Part shown: piece by piece, positions 6,896 to 16,301 of the stretch
How the letters are laid out: the number at the start of each line of letters is the position of its first letter
Position numbering within the stretch: the first letter of the stretch is position 1
NCBI GenBank assembly: GCA_045590755.1
Contig: JAZNRP010000028.1
Coordinates: forward strand, 1 to 47,257
Direction: 5' to 3'
Source: SIG565 sp045590755
GTDB lineage: Bacteria; Bacillota; Clostridia; Oscillospirales; Acutalibacteraceae
Length of the DNA: 47,257 bases
Notes under the pieces: generated by a model
Database searches by the model: none
Seen by the model: only the letters and a program-made list of their open reading frames with translations
Told to the model about the DNA's origin: nothing
Translations under genes and position numbers: made by a program

Positions 6896-8185
6896 ATGAA
6901 AATATCGTTTTATACATTAGGCTGTAAAGTGAATCAGTATGAAACCCAAAGTATGATAGAGTGTTTCAAAAGAGCAGGGCATGAAATAGTGCCCGATTCT
7001 GTCATGCCTGATGTTTTTATAATAAATTCTTGTACAGTAACGGCAGAGAGTGATAGGAAAACCCGTCAGATGCTACATCGCTACCGCCAGAAATTCCCGA
7101 ATGCAGTTTTGGTATTGTGCGGTTGTATGCCGCAGGCTTTCCCGACGGACGCCAATATGCTGCTTGATGCCGACATTGTTGTTGGCAATACAGACATAAA
7201 GCAAATACCAAGCCTTGTAGAAAAATTCTTAGAATGCGGCGAGCGTATTTTTTCTGTTAATGAGCATACAAAACGGGAAAGCTATAACACACCCAATATA
7301 ACCGAATTTGAAGGTAGAACCCGCGCTTTTATGAAGATTGAAGACGGGTGTGACCGTTTTTGTACCTACTGTGTAATACCGAGAGCGCGCGGATTTATTC
7401 GCTCTAAAAAATGTGATGAAATAAAAATGGAAGCGCAAAAATTAGCCGATAACGGTTATAGTGAAATTGTGCTTGTTGGCATAAACCTTTCTTCCTTCGG
7501 TAAAGATACGGGCGAGAGTTTAGCCGATGCGGTTGATGCAGCATGCTCAGTAGATAAAATAAAAAGAGTGCGGTTAGGTTCATTGGAGCCCGATTTGATG
7601 AGTGACGAGTTATTAGAAAGCTTGGCGCGTCAGAAAAAATTCTGTCCGCAGTTTCATTTATCTTTGCAGTCGGGGTGCGATAAAACACTTAAAAGAATGA
7701 ACCGCCGATACGATACGGCATTTTATTACGATTTGGTATGCCGCATAAGGCGTATTTTTGATAACCCGTCAATCACCACCGATATTATGGTTGGCTTTGC
7801 AGGGGAAACAGAAGAAGAATTTAATGAGAGCATACAGTTTGTTAAAAAGGTAGGCTTTGCTTTATCGCATGTCTTTGCATATTCAAGGCGTCAGGGTACT
7901 GTGGCGGCAAATCTGCCAAATCAGGTTACCAAGAATGAAAAGTCCTTGAGAAGCCGAGAAATGATAGCGGCCACAAAACAAGGCAGAAGTGAATTTTACG
8001 AGTCCCAAATAGGTAAAATATCAGAAGTGCTTTTTGAGACAGTCGAAGCGGACGAGTTTTTCGGGTATACCAAAAACTATACACCAATAAAACTTAAAAG
8101 TGATAAAAACCTTTGCGGAAAAACTGTGAAAGTAAAAATAGTATCAAATAATCTGGAATTTTGCGTAGGTGAAAAATGCGATTAA
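6896..8185 (+). CDS. mtaB: tRNA t6A37 methylthiotransferase MtaB
   Basis: Radical SAM enzyme that adds a methylthio group to t6A37 of ANN-decoding tRNAs, giving ms2t6A. 429 residues. The N-terminal UPF0004 domain has three cluster cysteines (Cys10, Cys46, and Cys75 or Cys77 in LCGCMP); the radical SAM motif Cys152-x3-Cys156-x2-Cys159 sits in GCDRFCTYCVIPRARG; a short TRAM-like end follows. KISFYTLGCKVNQYET is the signature opening of the MtaB (YqeV) branch, separating it from MiaB. ATG 6896 has GGAG upstream. Its last 10 bases overlap copA, so the two are translationally linked. Confidence 0.93.
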   Translation: MKISFYTLGCKVNQYETQSMIECFKRAGHEIVPDSVMPDVFIINSCTVTAESDRKTRQMLHRYRQKFPNAVLVLCGCMPQAFPTDANMLLDADIVVGNTDIKQIPSLVEKFLECGERIFSVNEHTKRESYNTPNITEFEGRTRAFMKIEDGCDRFCTYCVIPRARGFIRSKKCDEIKMEAQKLADNGYSEIVLVGINLSSFGKDTGESLADAVDAACSVDKIKRVRLGSLEPDLMSDELLESLARQKKFCPQFHLSLQSGCDKTLKRMNRRYDTAFYYDLVCRIRRIFDNPSITTDIMVGFAGETEEEFNESIQFVKKVGFALSHVFAYSRRQGTVAANLPNQVTKNEKSLRSREMIAATKQGRSEFYESQIGKISEVLFETVEADEFFGYTKNYTPIKLKSDKNLCGKTVKVKIVSNNLEFCVGEKCD

Positions 8186-10377
8186 AATTTACCGTAGGCG
8201 GTATGTCGTGTGCGGCATGCAGTGCCAGAATTGAGCGAGTTGTAAATAAAATGGACGGCGTAAAGGCCGAAGTTAATCTACTATCGGGTACTATGCTTGC
8301 CGATTTTGATGAAGAAAAATATTCCCCGCAAGATATTATAGATACCGTTATAAAGGCGGGCTTTACCGCCGATATTTTCTCACACAGTAGTGGGGAAAGC
8401 AGAAAACGGGATGAATACAAGGCATTCATAATGCGCCTTACAGTTTCTGTTGTCTTTTTAATTCCGTTAATGCTATTATCAATGCAGCATATGTTCGGCT
8501 ACCCGTTGCCCGAAATATTGGAGAGTCATACAGTATCGGCTTTGCTTCAATTTGTATTGAGCTTACCTATTATTGCAGTTAATTATAAGTATTTTACTGT
8601 AGGCTTTAAAAATTTGTTTACAGGCAGTCCTAATATGGACACGCTAATAGCCTTAGGCTCGTCGGTATCAGAAATTTACAGTGTTTATAATATGGTGCTT
8701 TTATTTATGGGACAGCAAGGCAGACATCTATATTTTGAATCGGCTGCTATGATTTTAACCCTTATAACGCTTGGTAAATTTTTCGAGAGTAAGTCGAAAT
8801 CCCGTGCATCATCAGCCATAAATAAGCTAAGAGCTTTAGCGGCGCATACAGTCACGGTTAAAGCTGACGACGGAAGCCTTGAAATTCCCGCTGAAACACT
8901 AATGTCGGGTGATATAGTTATATGCAAAGCAGGGCAGAGTGTTGCGGCAGACGGTATTGTTATATCGGGAAATGCCGCTATTGATGAAAGTGCGATAACG
9001 GGGGAAAGCATACCCGTAGAAAAGGTGATAGGCGATAAGGTTATTTCGGGCACAACGATTAGCGGCGGTTATATTGAATTCCGCGCCGAAAAAACAGGTG
9101 ACGATACAGTCCTTTCTGAGATTATAAAATTAGTTGAAGATGCCGCGGCTACAAAGCCGCCGATTGCCCGTCTTGCCGATAAAATAAGCGGTATTTTTGT
9201 ACCTGCGGTTATAGGTATTGCAATACTTACATTTATTATCTGGATGTTAATCGGTGTCGGCTTTGACAGTGCACTTATGTATGCGGTATCTGTGCTTGTA
9301 ATTTCTTGTCCCTGCGCATTAGGTCTTGCGACACCCGTTGCGGTTATGGTGGGTATGGGCGTTGCCGCAAAGCATTCGCTTATGTTTAAAAATGCGCCAA
9401 GCATTGAAATTCTTCACAAAATTAATTCAGTAGTGCTTGATAAAACGGGAACTGTAACTACGGGAGAGTTATCGGTTTCCTTTATAGAAACTTATATAGA
9501 AGAAAACGAATTTTTGAAAATAGCATACAGTATTGAAGCGGTATCAGAGCATCCAATTGCTGCGGCGGTTTGCAGATACGCTAAGGAAAAGGGCGCAGAA
9601 AGACTGCCCACCGAAAATGTGGAAACTATGTCGGGTATGGGAATTGCCGCCGTTATTGACGGCAAAACCTGTTATTCGGGAAATGCCAAACTGGCAAGAG
9701 ATAGCGGTATTGAGTTGGATCAATATAGCGATTTATTAGAAACCCTTGCAAAAGACGGAAAAACACCTATAATATTCTTTGAAGGGCAGAAGGTTTTAGG
9801 CATTATCGCAGTAAGTGATACTCTAAAAGAAACATCCGCCGTAGCGGTAGGGGAGCTTAAAAAGGCGGGTATAGAAGTATATATGGTGACGGGTGATAAC
9901 GAGCATACCGCCCGAAAAATAGCGGACGAAGTAGGAATAGAAAACTGTATTGCGGCCGCCTTACCGCAAGATAAGGAAAAATTTATACGAAAATTAAGAG
10001 ATGGCGGCAAAACAGTCGCTATGGTGGGGGATGGCATAAACGATGCACCTGCACTAACTGCGGCAGATATAGGTATTGCCATAGGCGCGGGTACCGATGT
10101 TGCTATTGATTCTGCCGATGTTGTTCTTGTGAAAAATGATTTGTTAGATGTTGTATCAGCCGTAGTTTTAAGCAGAAAGGTTATAGCAAATATAAAGGTA
10201 AATCTGTTCTGGGCGTTTTTCTATAATGCTTTGTGTATACCTGTAGCGGCGGGTGTTTTATCGACACTTGGCATTGTACTTACACCAATGCTTGGTGCAG
10301 CGGCAATGTCGCTTAGCTCTGTTTGTGTTGTATCTAATGCCTTGCGGCTTAAGAATATTAAATTAAGGAGAAAATAA
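8176..10377 (+). CDS. copA: Copper-exporting P1B-type ATPase
   Basis: 733-residue membrane pump that exports Cu(I) using ATP. One N-terminal heavy-metal domain carries GMSCAAC (Cys12, Cys15); transmembrane helices follow; the A-domain has TGES; the Cys-Pro-Cys ion site is at residues 378-380; the phosphorylated Asp422 lies in DKTGT; the SEHPIA histidine motif and GDGINDAP are intact. The start ATG lies inside the last codons of mtaB. copZ follows two bases after the stop. No CsoR or CopY regulator is encoded nearby and no copper operator was recognised, so its metal-responsive control is unclear. The CPC motif favours Cu over Zn/Cd. Confidence 0.95.
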   Translation: MRLKFTVGGMSCAACSARIERVVNKMDGVKAEVNLLSGTMLADFDEEKYSPQDIIDTVIKAGFTADIFSHSSGESRKRDEYKAFIMRLTVSVVFLIPLMLLSMQHMFGYPLPEILESHTVSALLQFVLSLPIIAVNYKYFTVGFKNLFTGSPNMDTLIALGSSVSEIYSVYNMVLLFMGQQGRHLYFESAAMILTLITLGKFFESKSKSRASSAINKLRALAAHTVTVKADDGSLEIPAETLMSGDIVICKAGQSVAADGIVISGNAAIDESAITGESIPVEKVIGDKVISGTTISGGYIEFRAEKTGDDTVLSEIIKLVEDAAATKPPIARLADKISGIFVPAVIGIAILTFIIWMLIGVGFDSALMYAVSVLVISCPCALGLATPVAVMVGMGVAAKHSLMFKNAPSIEILHKINSVVLDKTGTVTTGELSVSFIETYIEENEFLKIAYSIEAVSEHPIAAAVCRYAKEKGAERLPTENVETMSGMGIAAVIDGKTCYSGNAKLARDSGIELDQYSDLLETLAKDGKTPIIFFEGQKVLGIIAVSDTLKETSAVAVGELKKAGIEVYMVTGDNEHTARKIADEVGIENCIAAALPQDKEKFIRKLRDGGKTVAMVGDGINDAPALTAADIGIAIGAGTDVAIDSADVVLVKNDLLDVVSAVVLSRKVIANIKVNLFWAFFYNALCIPVAAGVLSTLGIVLTPMLGAAAMSLSSVCVVSNALRLKNIKLRRK

Positions 10378-10378
10378 A

Positions 10379-10588
10379 GTGATTAAGAAAATATATATTT
10401 CGGGTATGGCGTGTAACCACTGCAAAAAGAGTGTTGAAGATGCTCTGATAACCTTAAACGGTGTTAAAACCGCCGTTGTGGATTTAGATGCTAAATGCGC
10501 AACTGTTGAAACAGACGGCAATATAGCAGACAATATTTTTAACGATTTAATTGACGGTATAGGCTTTACTGTCGATTCTATAGAATAA
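10379..10588 (+). CDS. copZ: Copper chaperone (heavy-metal-associated domain)
   Basis: 69 residues, a single ferredoxin-like HMA domain with GMACNHC (CxxC metal ligands at residues 12 and 15). It would bind Cu(I) in the cytoplasm and deliver it to CopA, which is encoded immediately upstream. The start is GTG 10379, preceded by AAGGAG; the gene begins one base after the copA stop, so the two are co-translated in effect. Mercury-binding MerP-like proteins share this fold, but no signal peptide or mer genes are present. Confidence 0.88.
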   Translation: MIKKIYISGMACNHCKKSVEDALITLNGVKTAVVDLDAKCATVETDGNIADNIFNDLIDGIGFTVDSIE

Positions 10589-10611
10589 GGATTTTTGGGG
10601 GAAGGTTAAAA

Positions 10612-12117
10612 ATGGTTTTCAAAATTATTATGCTGGTGGCGGCGTTAGCAATTTGTGGCGCACTGATTTTTGGCTATCTAAAGCAAAAAGCATCGCTTAA
10701 AACGATGCTTGTAGGCGTAGGTAGCGCATTACTGATAGCAGTGCTGTCAACCGTAATATTTACGGCTTTTTTTGAAACTAATATCAGCATTAACGGAAAA
10801 AAGAATATAACGCTAAATGTATTTGATACATATACCGAAGAAGGCTTTAATGCCCGTACGGGAACAAAAAGCCTTAATGATAGGGTTGTTGTAAACGGCG
10901 CGGTAGATACTTCCAAGGTGGGCGAATATAAGGTAGAATATATGCTTACCTATGGCGGCAAGGAATATAAGGCAGTGCGTACCGTTAAGGTAGTAGATAA
11001 AACAGTACCCGTACTCACCTTAAGCGGAGAGACTCGCATTATGGCATCAAAGCTGGAATTATACAAGGAACCGGGAATTACGGCAACCGATAATTACGAC
11101 GGTGATATAACCGCAAATATAAAGACCGAGTTTGTAAAGAAAAGCGATTCGCTTTATGAAATTGTATATACCATTGCCGACTCGTCGGGAAATACAGTTA
11201 CACAAAAGCGAGAATTAGAAATTAAAGATATTGTAAAGCCTGTTATTTCACTTAAAGGCTATAGCGCAGTATATGTTGTAGAAAACAGAAATTATGTTGA
11301 AGCAGGTTATACCGCAACGGATGATGCCGACGGTGATATTACAAAAAATGTAAAGGTTACAGGTAAGGTTGATACAGCAGTACGCGGCACATATAATATA
11401 ACCTATACGGTTTCCGATTCATCAGGAAATACAGCAACAGTTACGCGTAAGGTTATAGTTTGCTCTAAAGATGATGTAATCTTTAATAAAATCTGCTTAA
11501 CCTTTGATGACGGACCGAGCCCCGATGTTACAGTGCAGATACTTGATACCCTTAAGGCTAACGATGTTAAGGCAACATTCTTTATAGTAAACTATAGCGA
11601 AGACAAGCTGCCTATAATCAAAAGAATGATAAATGAAGGCCACGCAATCGGTATTCACGGTTACTCACACGATTATGCTAAAATTTATGCATCGGATGAA
11701 GCCTTTATGGAAAACATCAATAAGCTTCGTGATAAACTATATAAAGATACAGGCTATTATACAACTCTTATGCGTTTCCCGGGCGGCGGCTCAAACACAA
11801 TAAGCCGAAATTACAGCAAGGGAATAATGTCCCGACTTACAAAACGCGTGGGTCAGGAAGGCTGGAGATATTTTGACTGGAATGTAGCAAGCGGTGACGC
11901 TAATAGCAAGCCCGCCTCAGCCAGTGAAATTTACAGAAATGTAATCAACGGTCTTGCAAAGGGACGCTCAAATATAGTGCTAATGCACGATACAAGCGCC
12001 AAAAAGACAACGGCGCAATCCCTTCAGAGTATTATAGATTACGGTAAACAAAACGGCTACTGCTTTAGTGCGATAGACGATACCGTACCCGAAAACCACC
12101 ATGGTGTAAATAACTAA
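10612..12117 (+). CDS. Membrane-anchored polysaccharide deacetylase with three Ig-like repeats
   Basis: 501 residues. One or two N-terminal hydrophobic helices (about 1-55) anchor it; three DUF5011-type Ig-like domains follow (about 56-130, 131-206, 207-284), the second and third sharing the TATDNYDGDIT / TATDDADGDIT pattern; the NodB deacetylase domain occupies about 290-490. Catalytic motifs are complete: TFDDGP (Asp299, Asp300), HGYSH, RFPGGG, DWNV and LMHDT. It probably deacetylates cell-wall N-acetylhexosamines outside the cell, as PgdA does, raising lysozyme tolerance; chitin-type substrates are possible. GGGGGAAGG precedes ATG. It may be read from the copA transcript (23-base gap) and ends at a strong terminator. 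Confidence 0.9.
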   Translation: MVFKIIMLVAALAICGALIFGYLKQKASLKTMLVGVGSALLIAVLSTVIFTAFFETNISINGKKNITLNVFDTYTEEGFNARTGTKSLNDRVVVNGAVDTSKVGEYKVEYMLTYGGKEYKAVRTVKVVDKTVPVLTLSGETRIMASKLELYKEPGITATDNYDGDITANIKTEFVKKSDSLYEIVYTIADSSGNTVTQKRELEIKDIVKPVISLKGYSAVYVVENRNYVEAGYTATDDADGDITKNVKVTGKVDTAVRGTYNITYTVSDSSGNTATVTRKVIVCSKDDVIFNKICLTFDDGPSPDVTVQILDTLKANDVKATFFIVNYSEDKLPIIKRMINEGHAIGIHGYSHDYAKIYASDEAFMENINKLRDKLYKDTGYYTTLMRFPGGGSNTISRNYSKGIMSRLTKRVGQEGWRYFDWNVASGDANSKPASASEIYRNVINGLAKGRSNIVLMHDTSAKKTTAQSLQSIIDYGKQNGYCFSAIDDTVPENHHGVNN

Positions 12118-12120
12118 ATA

Positions 12121-12150
12121 AAAAATGCAGTCGACTGACTGCATTTTTTT
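12121..12150. terminator. Bidirectional terminator after the deacetylase gene
   Basis: TGCAGTC and GACTGCA form a 7-bp GC-containing stem around GACT, flanked by A5 and T7. It serves both the deacetylase and the minus-strand transporter ending at 12149. Confidence 0.9.
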
Positions 12151-13276
12151 ATTCATCTATCTTTGTCTGCAATGCTTCGCGGCGAAGCAGGTCTTCACGC
12201 CACAGACTGTATACGGTTGCCACAAGCGGAACGCCTAAAAGCATACCGAGTACGCCGAATAATGTACCGCCTATTGTAATTGCGGTGAGCACCCAGAGTG
12301 CCGGAAGTCCAAGTGAGCTTCCTACAACCTTCGGGTAAATAAAGTTACCTTCTATAAACTGCAGTACAATTATAAATACAATAAACAGAAGCGCTTTTAT
12401 GGGGGACACGGTTAAAATCATTATAGCACCAACTGCGGCACCGATATATGCGCCCACAATAGGAATTAAAGCGGTAAAGCCTATAAGTGTACCAATCATA
12501 GCGGCATATGGGAAGCGGAATATAAGCATTCCAACGGTGCATAAAACACCAAGTATTATAGCTTCGGTGCATTGTCCTACGATATAGTTTTTGAAGCAAC
12601 CGTTAAGAACCGATATAATATGGGAAAGCTTGCCGTTTATCTTTTTGGGTAGATAGTGATGCGCTACGCGTCGGATTCCCGCGCCTAATTTTTCCTTTTG
12701 TACGAGAATATAAACCGAGAAGAAAATGCCAACAAAGGTTGTAATTGTTCCCGAGAACACACTGGTCATTGCCTTAATGATAATGGTTGCGGCATCTCCA
12801 ATGCCCTTGCCTACATAGTCGGCCGCACTGCTGAACACCTTACCCCATTCAATATTTTTAAGCTCGGTTAAAATAGCTTCAGGTATAACAGAGCGAATCC
12901 AATCGGTTTTGAGTAATTGCTGTATGTGCTTTGGTATTTCTTGTATAAGAAATGTAATACAAGAAACAAGCTCGGGCACTATTAAGTATATAAGCAGAGC
13001 AATAACACCTAAAAGGGATAAAATAGCGGCTATAACACAAATAATGCGTTTTGCCTTTTTTAATATGCTTTTGTCTGAAAGCTTATTGAAGAAGCCTTCA
13101 TAAAAAGACATAACCAGATTAAGCACATAGGCTATAGACAAGCCTAAAATAATAGGCGTTGCGGCGGTAAAAACCGAAGAAATCAGGCTTGATACACTGC
13201 CCCAATAAAAGATGCATAGGTACAGTAAAAATACGGTCACCGCTATTCTAAAACAGTTTTTCCAGGTAATATTCAT
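12149..13276 (-). CDS. AI-2E (PerM/YtvI) family transporter
   Basis: 375-residue polytopic membrane protein. It has about eight hydrophobic helices, with the family's long soluble middle section and the closing VVGSSLGLPALWVLTAITIG and LGVPLVATVYSLW motifs typical of AI-2E family permeases. Members export small molecules, including AI-2 in some cases, or act as Na+/H+ antiporters; the substrate here is unknown. The gene begins three bases after the HAD phosphatase stop, so the two are co-transcribed on the minus strand, which may hint at a shared small phosphorylated metabolite (weak inference). Confidence 0.85.
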   Translation of the reverse strand: MNITWKNCFRIAVTVFLLYLCIFYWGSVSSLISSVFTAATPIILGLSIAYVLNLVMSFYEGFFNKLSDKSILKKAKRIICVIAAILSLLGVIALLIYLIVPELVSCITFLIQEIPKHIQQLLKTDWIRSVIPEAILTELKNIEWGKVFSSAADYVGKGIGDAATIIIKAMTSVFSGTITTFVGIFFSVYILVQKEKLGAGIRRVAHHYLPKKINGKLSHIISVLNGCFKNYIVGQCTEAIILGVLCTVGMLIFRFPYAAMIGTLIGFTALIPIVGAYIGAAVGAIMILTVSPIKALLFIVFIIVLQFIEGNFIYPKVVGSSLGLPALWVLTAITIGGTLFGVLGMLLGVPLVATVYSLWREDLLRREALQTKIDE

Positions 13277-13279
13277 TTT

Positions 13280-13975
13280 TCATCCCTTCAGTTTGTTTAA
13301 TTTTTCAATAATTTCGGGCACCACTTCAATAGTATCGGCCTGAAATTCAGGTAGTTCAATATTATCGTCAATCCAACAGCCCGTTGTTTTAATCCATACA
13401 GGTGTGTAGCCAACCCGACGCGATGGTTCAATATCGTTAATGGGGTTATCGCCTATATAAAGCATATCTTCGGGCGGTATATTTAGCCTTCTCGACATTT
13501 CTTCAAAAATACTGGTATCGGGCTTGTGCACACCAAAGTCTTCACTAACAATAATTTCATCAAACATATCGGTAATGCCAAGCATTTCGAGCTTTTTGTA
13601 CTGTAATTCGTGTATGCCGTTGGTTATAAGACCTACTATAATACCCATATCACGAATTTTTTGAAGCGTAGGAATGGTAAAGGGGAAAAGTATAGCTTCC
13701 CGCATATAAATCGGTATAATATGCTTTTCAAAGAAATCCTTTTTCTCTATGCCATCCTTTAATGCACCTTGTAGAGAAAACTCATCATACATTTTGTCCC
13801 AACCGTAGTGTATGTAGTGCTTATCGTTATAAACAAAATAATCGGCAATAATGTCGCGCGGTATGTCTTCCTTAAAGGGCATCATCTCATGCGGAGTATT
13901 ATGTACAATACTGCGAAGCGTAGCATACCTGTCAAATAGGGTATGGTCAAGGTCAAAAATTGCAGCCTTTATCAA
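13280..13975 (-). CDS. HAD-family hydrolase (YjjG-like phosphatase)
   Basis: 231 residues of the haloacid dehalogenase superfamily with a helical cap. Motif I is DLDHTLFD (nucleophile Asp8, acid Asp10), motif II is LITNG, motif III is a Lys before PDTSIF, and motif IV is YIGDNPINDIEPS. The arrangement resembles YjjG-type non-canonical pyrimidine nucleotidases or phosphoglycolate phosphatases; the substrate is not decidable from sequence. The start is TTG 13975 with AGGGGG nine bases upstream; no ATG fits the family N-terminus. It heads a two-gene operon with the AI-2E transporter. Confidence 0.85.
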   Translation of the reverse strand: MIKAAIFDLDHTLFDRYATLRSIVHNTPHEMMPFKEDIPRDIIADYFVYNDKHYIHYGWDKMYDEFSLQGALKDGIEKKDFFEKHIIPIYMREAILFPFTIPTLQKIRDMGIIVGLITNGIHELQYKKLEMLGITDMFDEIIVSEDFGVHKPDTSIFEEMSRRLNIPPEDMLYIGDNPINDIEPSRRVGYTPVWIKTTGCWIDDNIELPEFQADTIEVVPEIIEKLNKLKG

Positions 13976-14047
13976 AAAAACATACCCCCTGAAGATTATA
14001 TATATCTATTATATTTTTTAATTTATAAAAAGTCAATATAAAAACAA

Positions 14048-14079
14048 AAGAGTGATTTCCACGCGTGGAAATCACTCTT
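14048..14079 (-). terminator. Terminator of uraA-upp
   Basis: A perfect 32-base palindrome (AAGAGTGATTTCCACG and its complement). On the minus strand it is followed by TTGTTTTT. It closes the uraA-upp operon. Confidence 0.88.
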
Positions 14080-14092
14080 CTTAAATAAAAAT

Positions 14093-14722
14093 TTATTTAG
14101 TACCGAAAATACGGTCACCTGCATCACCAAGACCGGGGACTATATAACCGTTTTCATTGAGCTTTTCATCAACATTAGCACAGAAAATTTCTACATCGGG
14201 ATGCACGCTCGACAAGGCTTCAATACCTTCGGGTGCAGCAATTAGGCAGAGGAATTTAATCTGCTTACCGCCGTAGGACTTAATCTGTGTTATGGCATCA
14301 ATCGCCGAGCCGCCCGTTGCAAGCATCGGGTCAACCACAACAATTAATCTCTCATCAATGTCGGGTGGAAGCTTGCAGTAGTATTCGTGCGGCTGCAGGG
14401 TTTCTTCATCACGGTACATACCGATGTGTCCAACCTTTGCAAACGGCACAAGATTTAGAATACCGCTTACCATACCAAGACCTGCTCTTAAAATCGGCAC
14501 AACAGCCATCTTTTTACCGAGAAGTATCTTCTTTGTGGTTTTGCCGATAGGTGTCTCAATTTCAACATCGGTCAGTGGTAAATCACGCAATGCTTCATAG
14601 CACATAAGCATTGTGATTTCTTCAACCGATTCGCGAAACTCTTTGTTAGATGTTTCCTTTCGGCGCATAATGGTTGTTTTATGCTGAATGAGCGGATGGT
14701 CAAAAACAGTTACTTTTGCCAA
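14093..14722 (-). CDS. upp: Uracil phosphoribosyltransferase
   Basis: Converts uracil and PRPP to UMP (pyrimidine salvage). 209 residues, the family norm, opening KVTVFDHPLIQHKTT and carrying the PRPP loop DPMLATGGSA plus the uracil-binding GYIVPGLGDAGDR end. The start must be TTG 14722: the first ATG (residue 19) would remove the conserved N-terminus; AGAAAGG lies about 11 bases upstream. It follows uraA by 22 bases on the minus strand, so permease and first salvage enzyme share a transcript controlled by the leader at 16160-16270. Confidence 0.97.
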   Translation of the reverse strand: MAKVTVFDHPLIQHKTTIMRRKETSNKEFRESVEEITMLMCYEALRDLPLTDVEIETPIGKTTKKILLGKKMAVVPILRAGLGMVSGILNLVPFAKVGHIGMYRDEETLQPHEYYCKLPPDIDERLIVVVDPMLATGGSAIDAITQIKSYGGKQIKFLCLIAAPEGIEALSSVHPDVEIFCANVDEKLNENGYIVPGLGDAGDRIFGTK

Positions 14723-14744
14723 CTTTCACAGAACCTTTCTGAAA

Positions 14745-16091
14745 TTAATCTTTTGCACGAGAAGTGATAAGGTTGGTAATAATACCAAGAATAAGTGCAC
14801 AAGCGATGGAAGTAATGCTAACATTACCAAACGAAACCGACAATCCGCCGATACCGCTAATAAGAATTACAGCTGCAACAAAGAGATTTTTGTTTTGTCC
14901 TAAATCAACAGGCTGGAGCATCTTAAGACCGCTTACTGCGATAAAGCCGTAAAGGGTAATGCAAACGCCGCCCATTACACAGTTAGGAATGGAAGATAAG
15001 AATGTAACGAAAGGACCAAAGAAAGAAATTATGATAGCCATAATGGCTGTAACAACGATTGTAACAACCGAAGCATTACCTGTGATAGCTACGCAACCAA
15101 CAGATTCGCCGTATGTGGTGTTCGGGCAACCGCCGAAGAAAGCACCTGCAATAGAGCCAACACCATCACCGAGAAGCGTTCTGTGAAGACCGGGTTTCTC
15201 GAGAAGGTCACTTTCGATAATCGAAGAAAGGTTTTTGTGGTCTGCAATATGCTCTGCAAATACAACGAATGCAACAGGAATATAAGCTGCAGCGAGTGTA
15301 GCGATATATGTGCCGTCGATTTCCTTAACGCCCTTGAGCGCTTCAACAAATGTGAAATCAGGAATAGCAAAGATTGTCATTTCCTTGAATACGCTGAAAT
15401 CGATTACCATAAGAGCTTGATTAGATGTAGCAATACCGATTACAGTAAAGATAGCGGCAACTACATAGCCTGCCAAGATACCGATAATAAAGGGTATAAG
15501 TTTAACCATTTTCTTACCGAAAACAGAGCAGATAATAACTGTAAAGAGTGTTACAAGGCCGCAGATGAGTGTAACATAAGGACTTGCAACCGAAGCGCCT
15601 TCAGCATTTAATACTTTGCCGAGCGATAAGTCGCCAACTGCGTTACCAGCCAAAGAAAGACCGATAATAGCAACTGTCGGACCTATAACCACGGGCGGCA
15701 TAAGCTTGTTAATCCACTTAACGCCTGCAAACTTAACAACAAGTGCTATAATTACATAAACAAGACCTGCAAAGATTGCACCGATAATTATACCGGCATA
15801 ACCTGCTGAAACAGATAGTCCGATAGTTGATGCACCGCTGAAAGCTGCGAACATAGAGTTAATAAAGGCGAATGATGAGCCCAAGAATACAGGACTGTTA
15901 AACTTGGTGAACAAAAGGTAAACTATTGTACCTACACCTGCGCCAAAGAGAGCTGCTGACTGAGACATACCGTTACCGATAATGGACGGTACTGCTATGG
16001 TAGCTGCGAGAATTGCTAAGAGCTGTTGGAAAGCAAAAACAATAATCTTTCCAAATGATGGCTTGTCCTTAACATTGTAAACAAGTTTCAT
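14745..16091 (-). CDS. uraA: Uracil permease (NCS2 family)
   Basis: 448 residues from ATG 16091, chosen for the GGAGGG nine bases upstream; the longer frame to 16160 runs into the attenuator region. Roughly 14 hydrophobic helices are expected for NCS2 nucleobase:H+ symporters. FAFQQLLAILAATIAVP near the start and GGCPNTTYGESVG (substrate-binding TM10 region) identify the uracil branch. Coupled to upp downstream, it imports uracil for conversion to UMP. Its 5' leader encodes a short peptide and an intrinsic terminator, suggesting attenuation. Confidence 0.95.
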   Translation of the reverse strand: MKLVYNVKDKPSFGKIIVFAFQQLLAILAATIAVPSIIGNGMSQSAALFGAGVGTIVYLLFTKFNSPVFLGSSFAFINSMFAAFSGASTIGLSVSAGYAGIIIGAIFAGLVYVIIALVVKFAGVKWINKLMPPVVIGPTVAIIGLSLAGNAVGDLSLGKVLNAEGASVASPYVTLICGLVTLFTVIICSVFGKKMVKLIPFIIGILAGYVVAAIFTVIGIATSNQALMVIDFSVFKEMTIFAIPDFTFVEALKGVKEIDGTYIATLAAAYIPVAFVVFAEHIADHKNLSSIIESDLLEKPGLHRTLLGDGVGSIAGAFFGGCPNTTYGESVGCVAITGNASVVTIVVTAIMAIIISFFGPFVTFLSSIPNCVMGGVCITLYGFIAVSGLKMLQPVDLGQNKNLFVAAVILISGIGGLSVSFGNVSITSIACALILGIITNLITSRAKD

Positions 16092-16159
16092 TTTAGGTTT
16101 CCCTCCAAAAATTAATTTATAATCAGCACTAAATGCAAAATTATACGAAGTCAGTGGCA

Positions 16160-16192
16160 TAAAAAATGCCGACGGAAAAATCCGTCAAGCAT
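16160..16192 (-). terminator. Attenuator in the uraA leader
   Basis: On the minus strand ATGC-TT-GACGGA, a TTTT loop, TCCGTC-G-GCAT and then six T form a rho-independent terminator about 70 bases before the uraA start. It begins three bases after the leader-peptide stop codon, so a ribosome finishing the peptide would cover its 5' arm. Confidence 0.75.
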
Positions 16193-16194
16193 AT

Positions 16195-16266
16195 TTACAC
16201 AAAATGAAATAGAGATAAGGAAGCCGCGGATTGAGAATTTAGTGAAAAAATATGTGCATTTTTCAT
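16195..16266 (-). CDS. Putative uraA leader peptide
   Basis: A 23-codon frame (ATG 16264-16266, TAA 16195-16197) in the uraA 5' leader, too short for ordinary ORF calling. The peptide runs MKNAHIF, then a Ser/Ala/Leu-rich middle, and ends LFHFV. Its last codons are U-rich in RNA and its stop abuts the attenuator hairpin. GGCGGTGG upstream is a weak ribosome site. The arrangement resembles pyrBI/pyrE leaders of enteric bacteria, where slow transcription at low UTP lets the ribosome catch up and prevent termination. Whether it is translated is not known. Confidence 0.5.
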   Translation of the reverse strand: MKNAHIFSLNSQSAASLSLFHFV

Positions 16267-16301
16267 AAAATACCACCGCCACTATCATTTTTCTTATTAC
16301 A

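Noticed and set aside
8685..10082. Minus-strand open frames opposite copA
   Set aside because: Pro/Ser/Ala-rich shadows of a confident P-type ATPase gene, without ribosome sites.
16092..16300. Purine riboswitch or PyrR-binding loop in the uraA leader
   Set aside because: No match to the conserved purine aptamer core; AATCCGCGGCTTCC only partly resembles the PyrR loop and is not in a stem-loop context.
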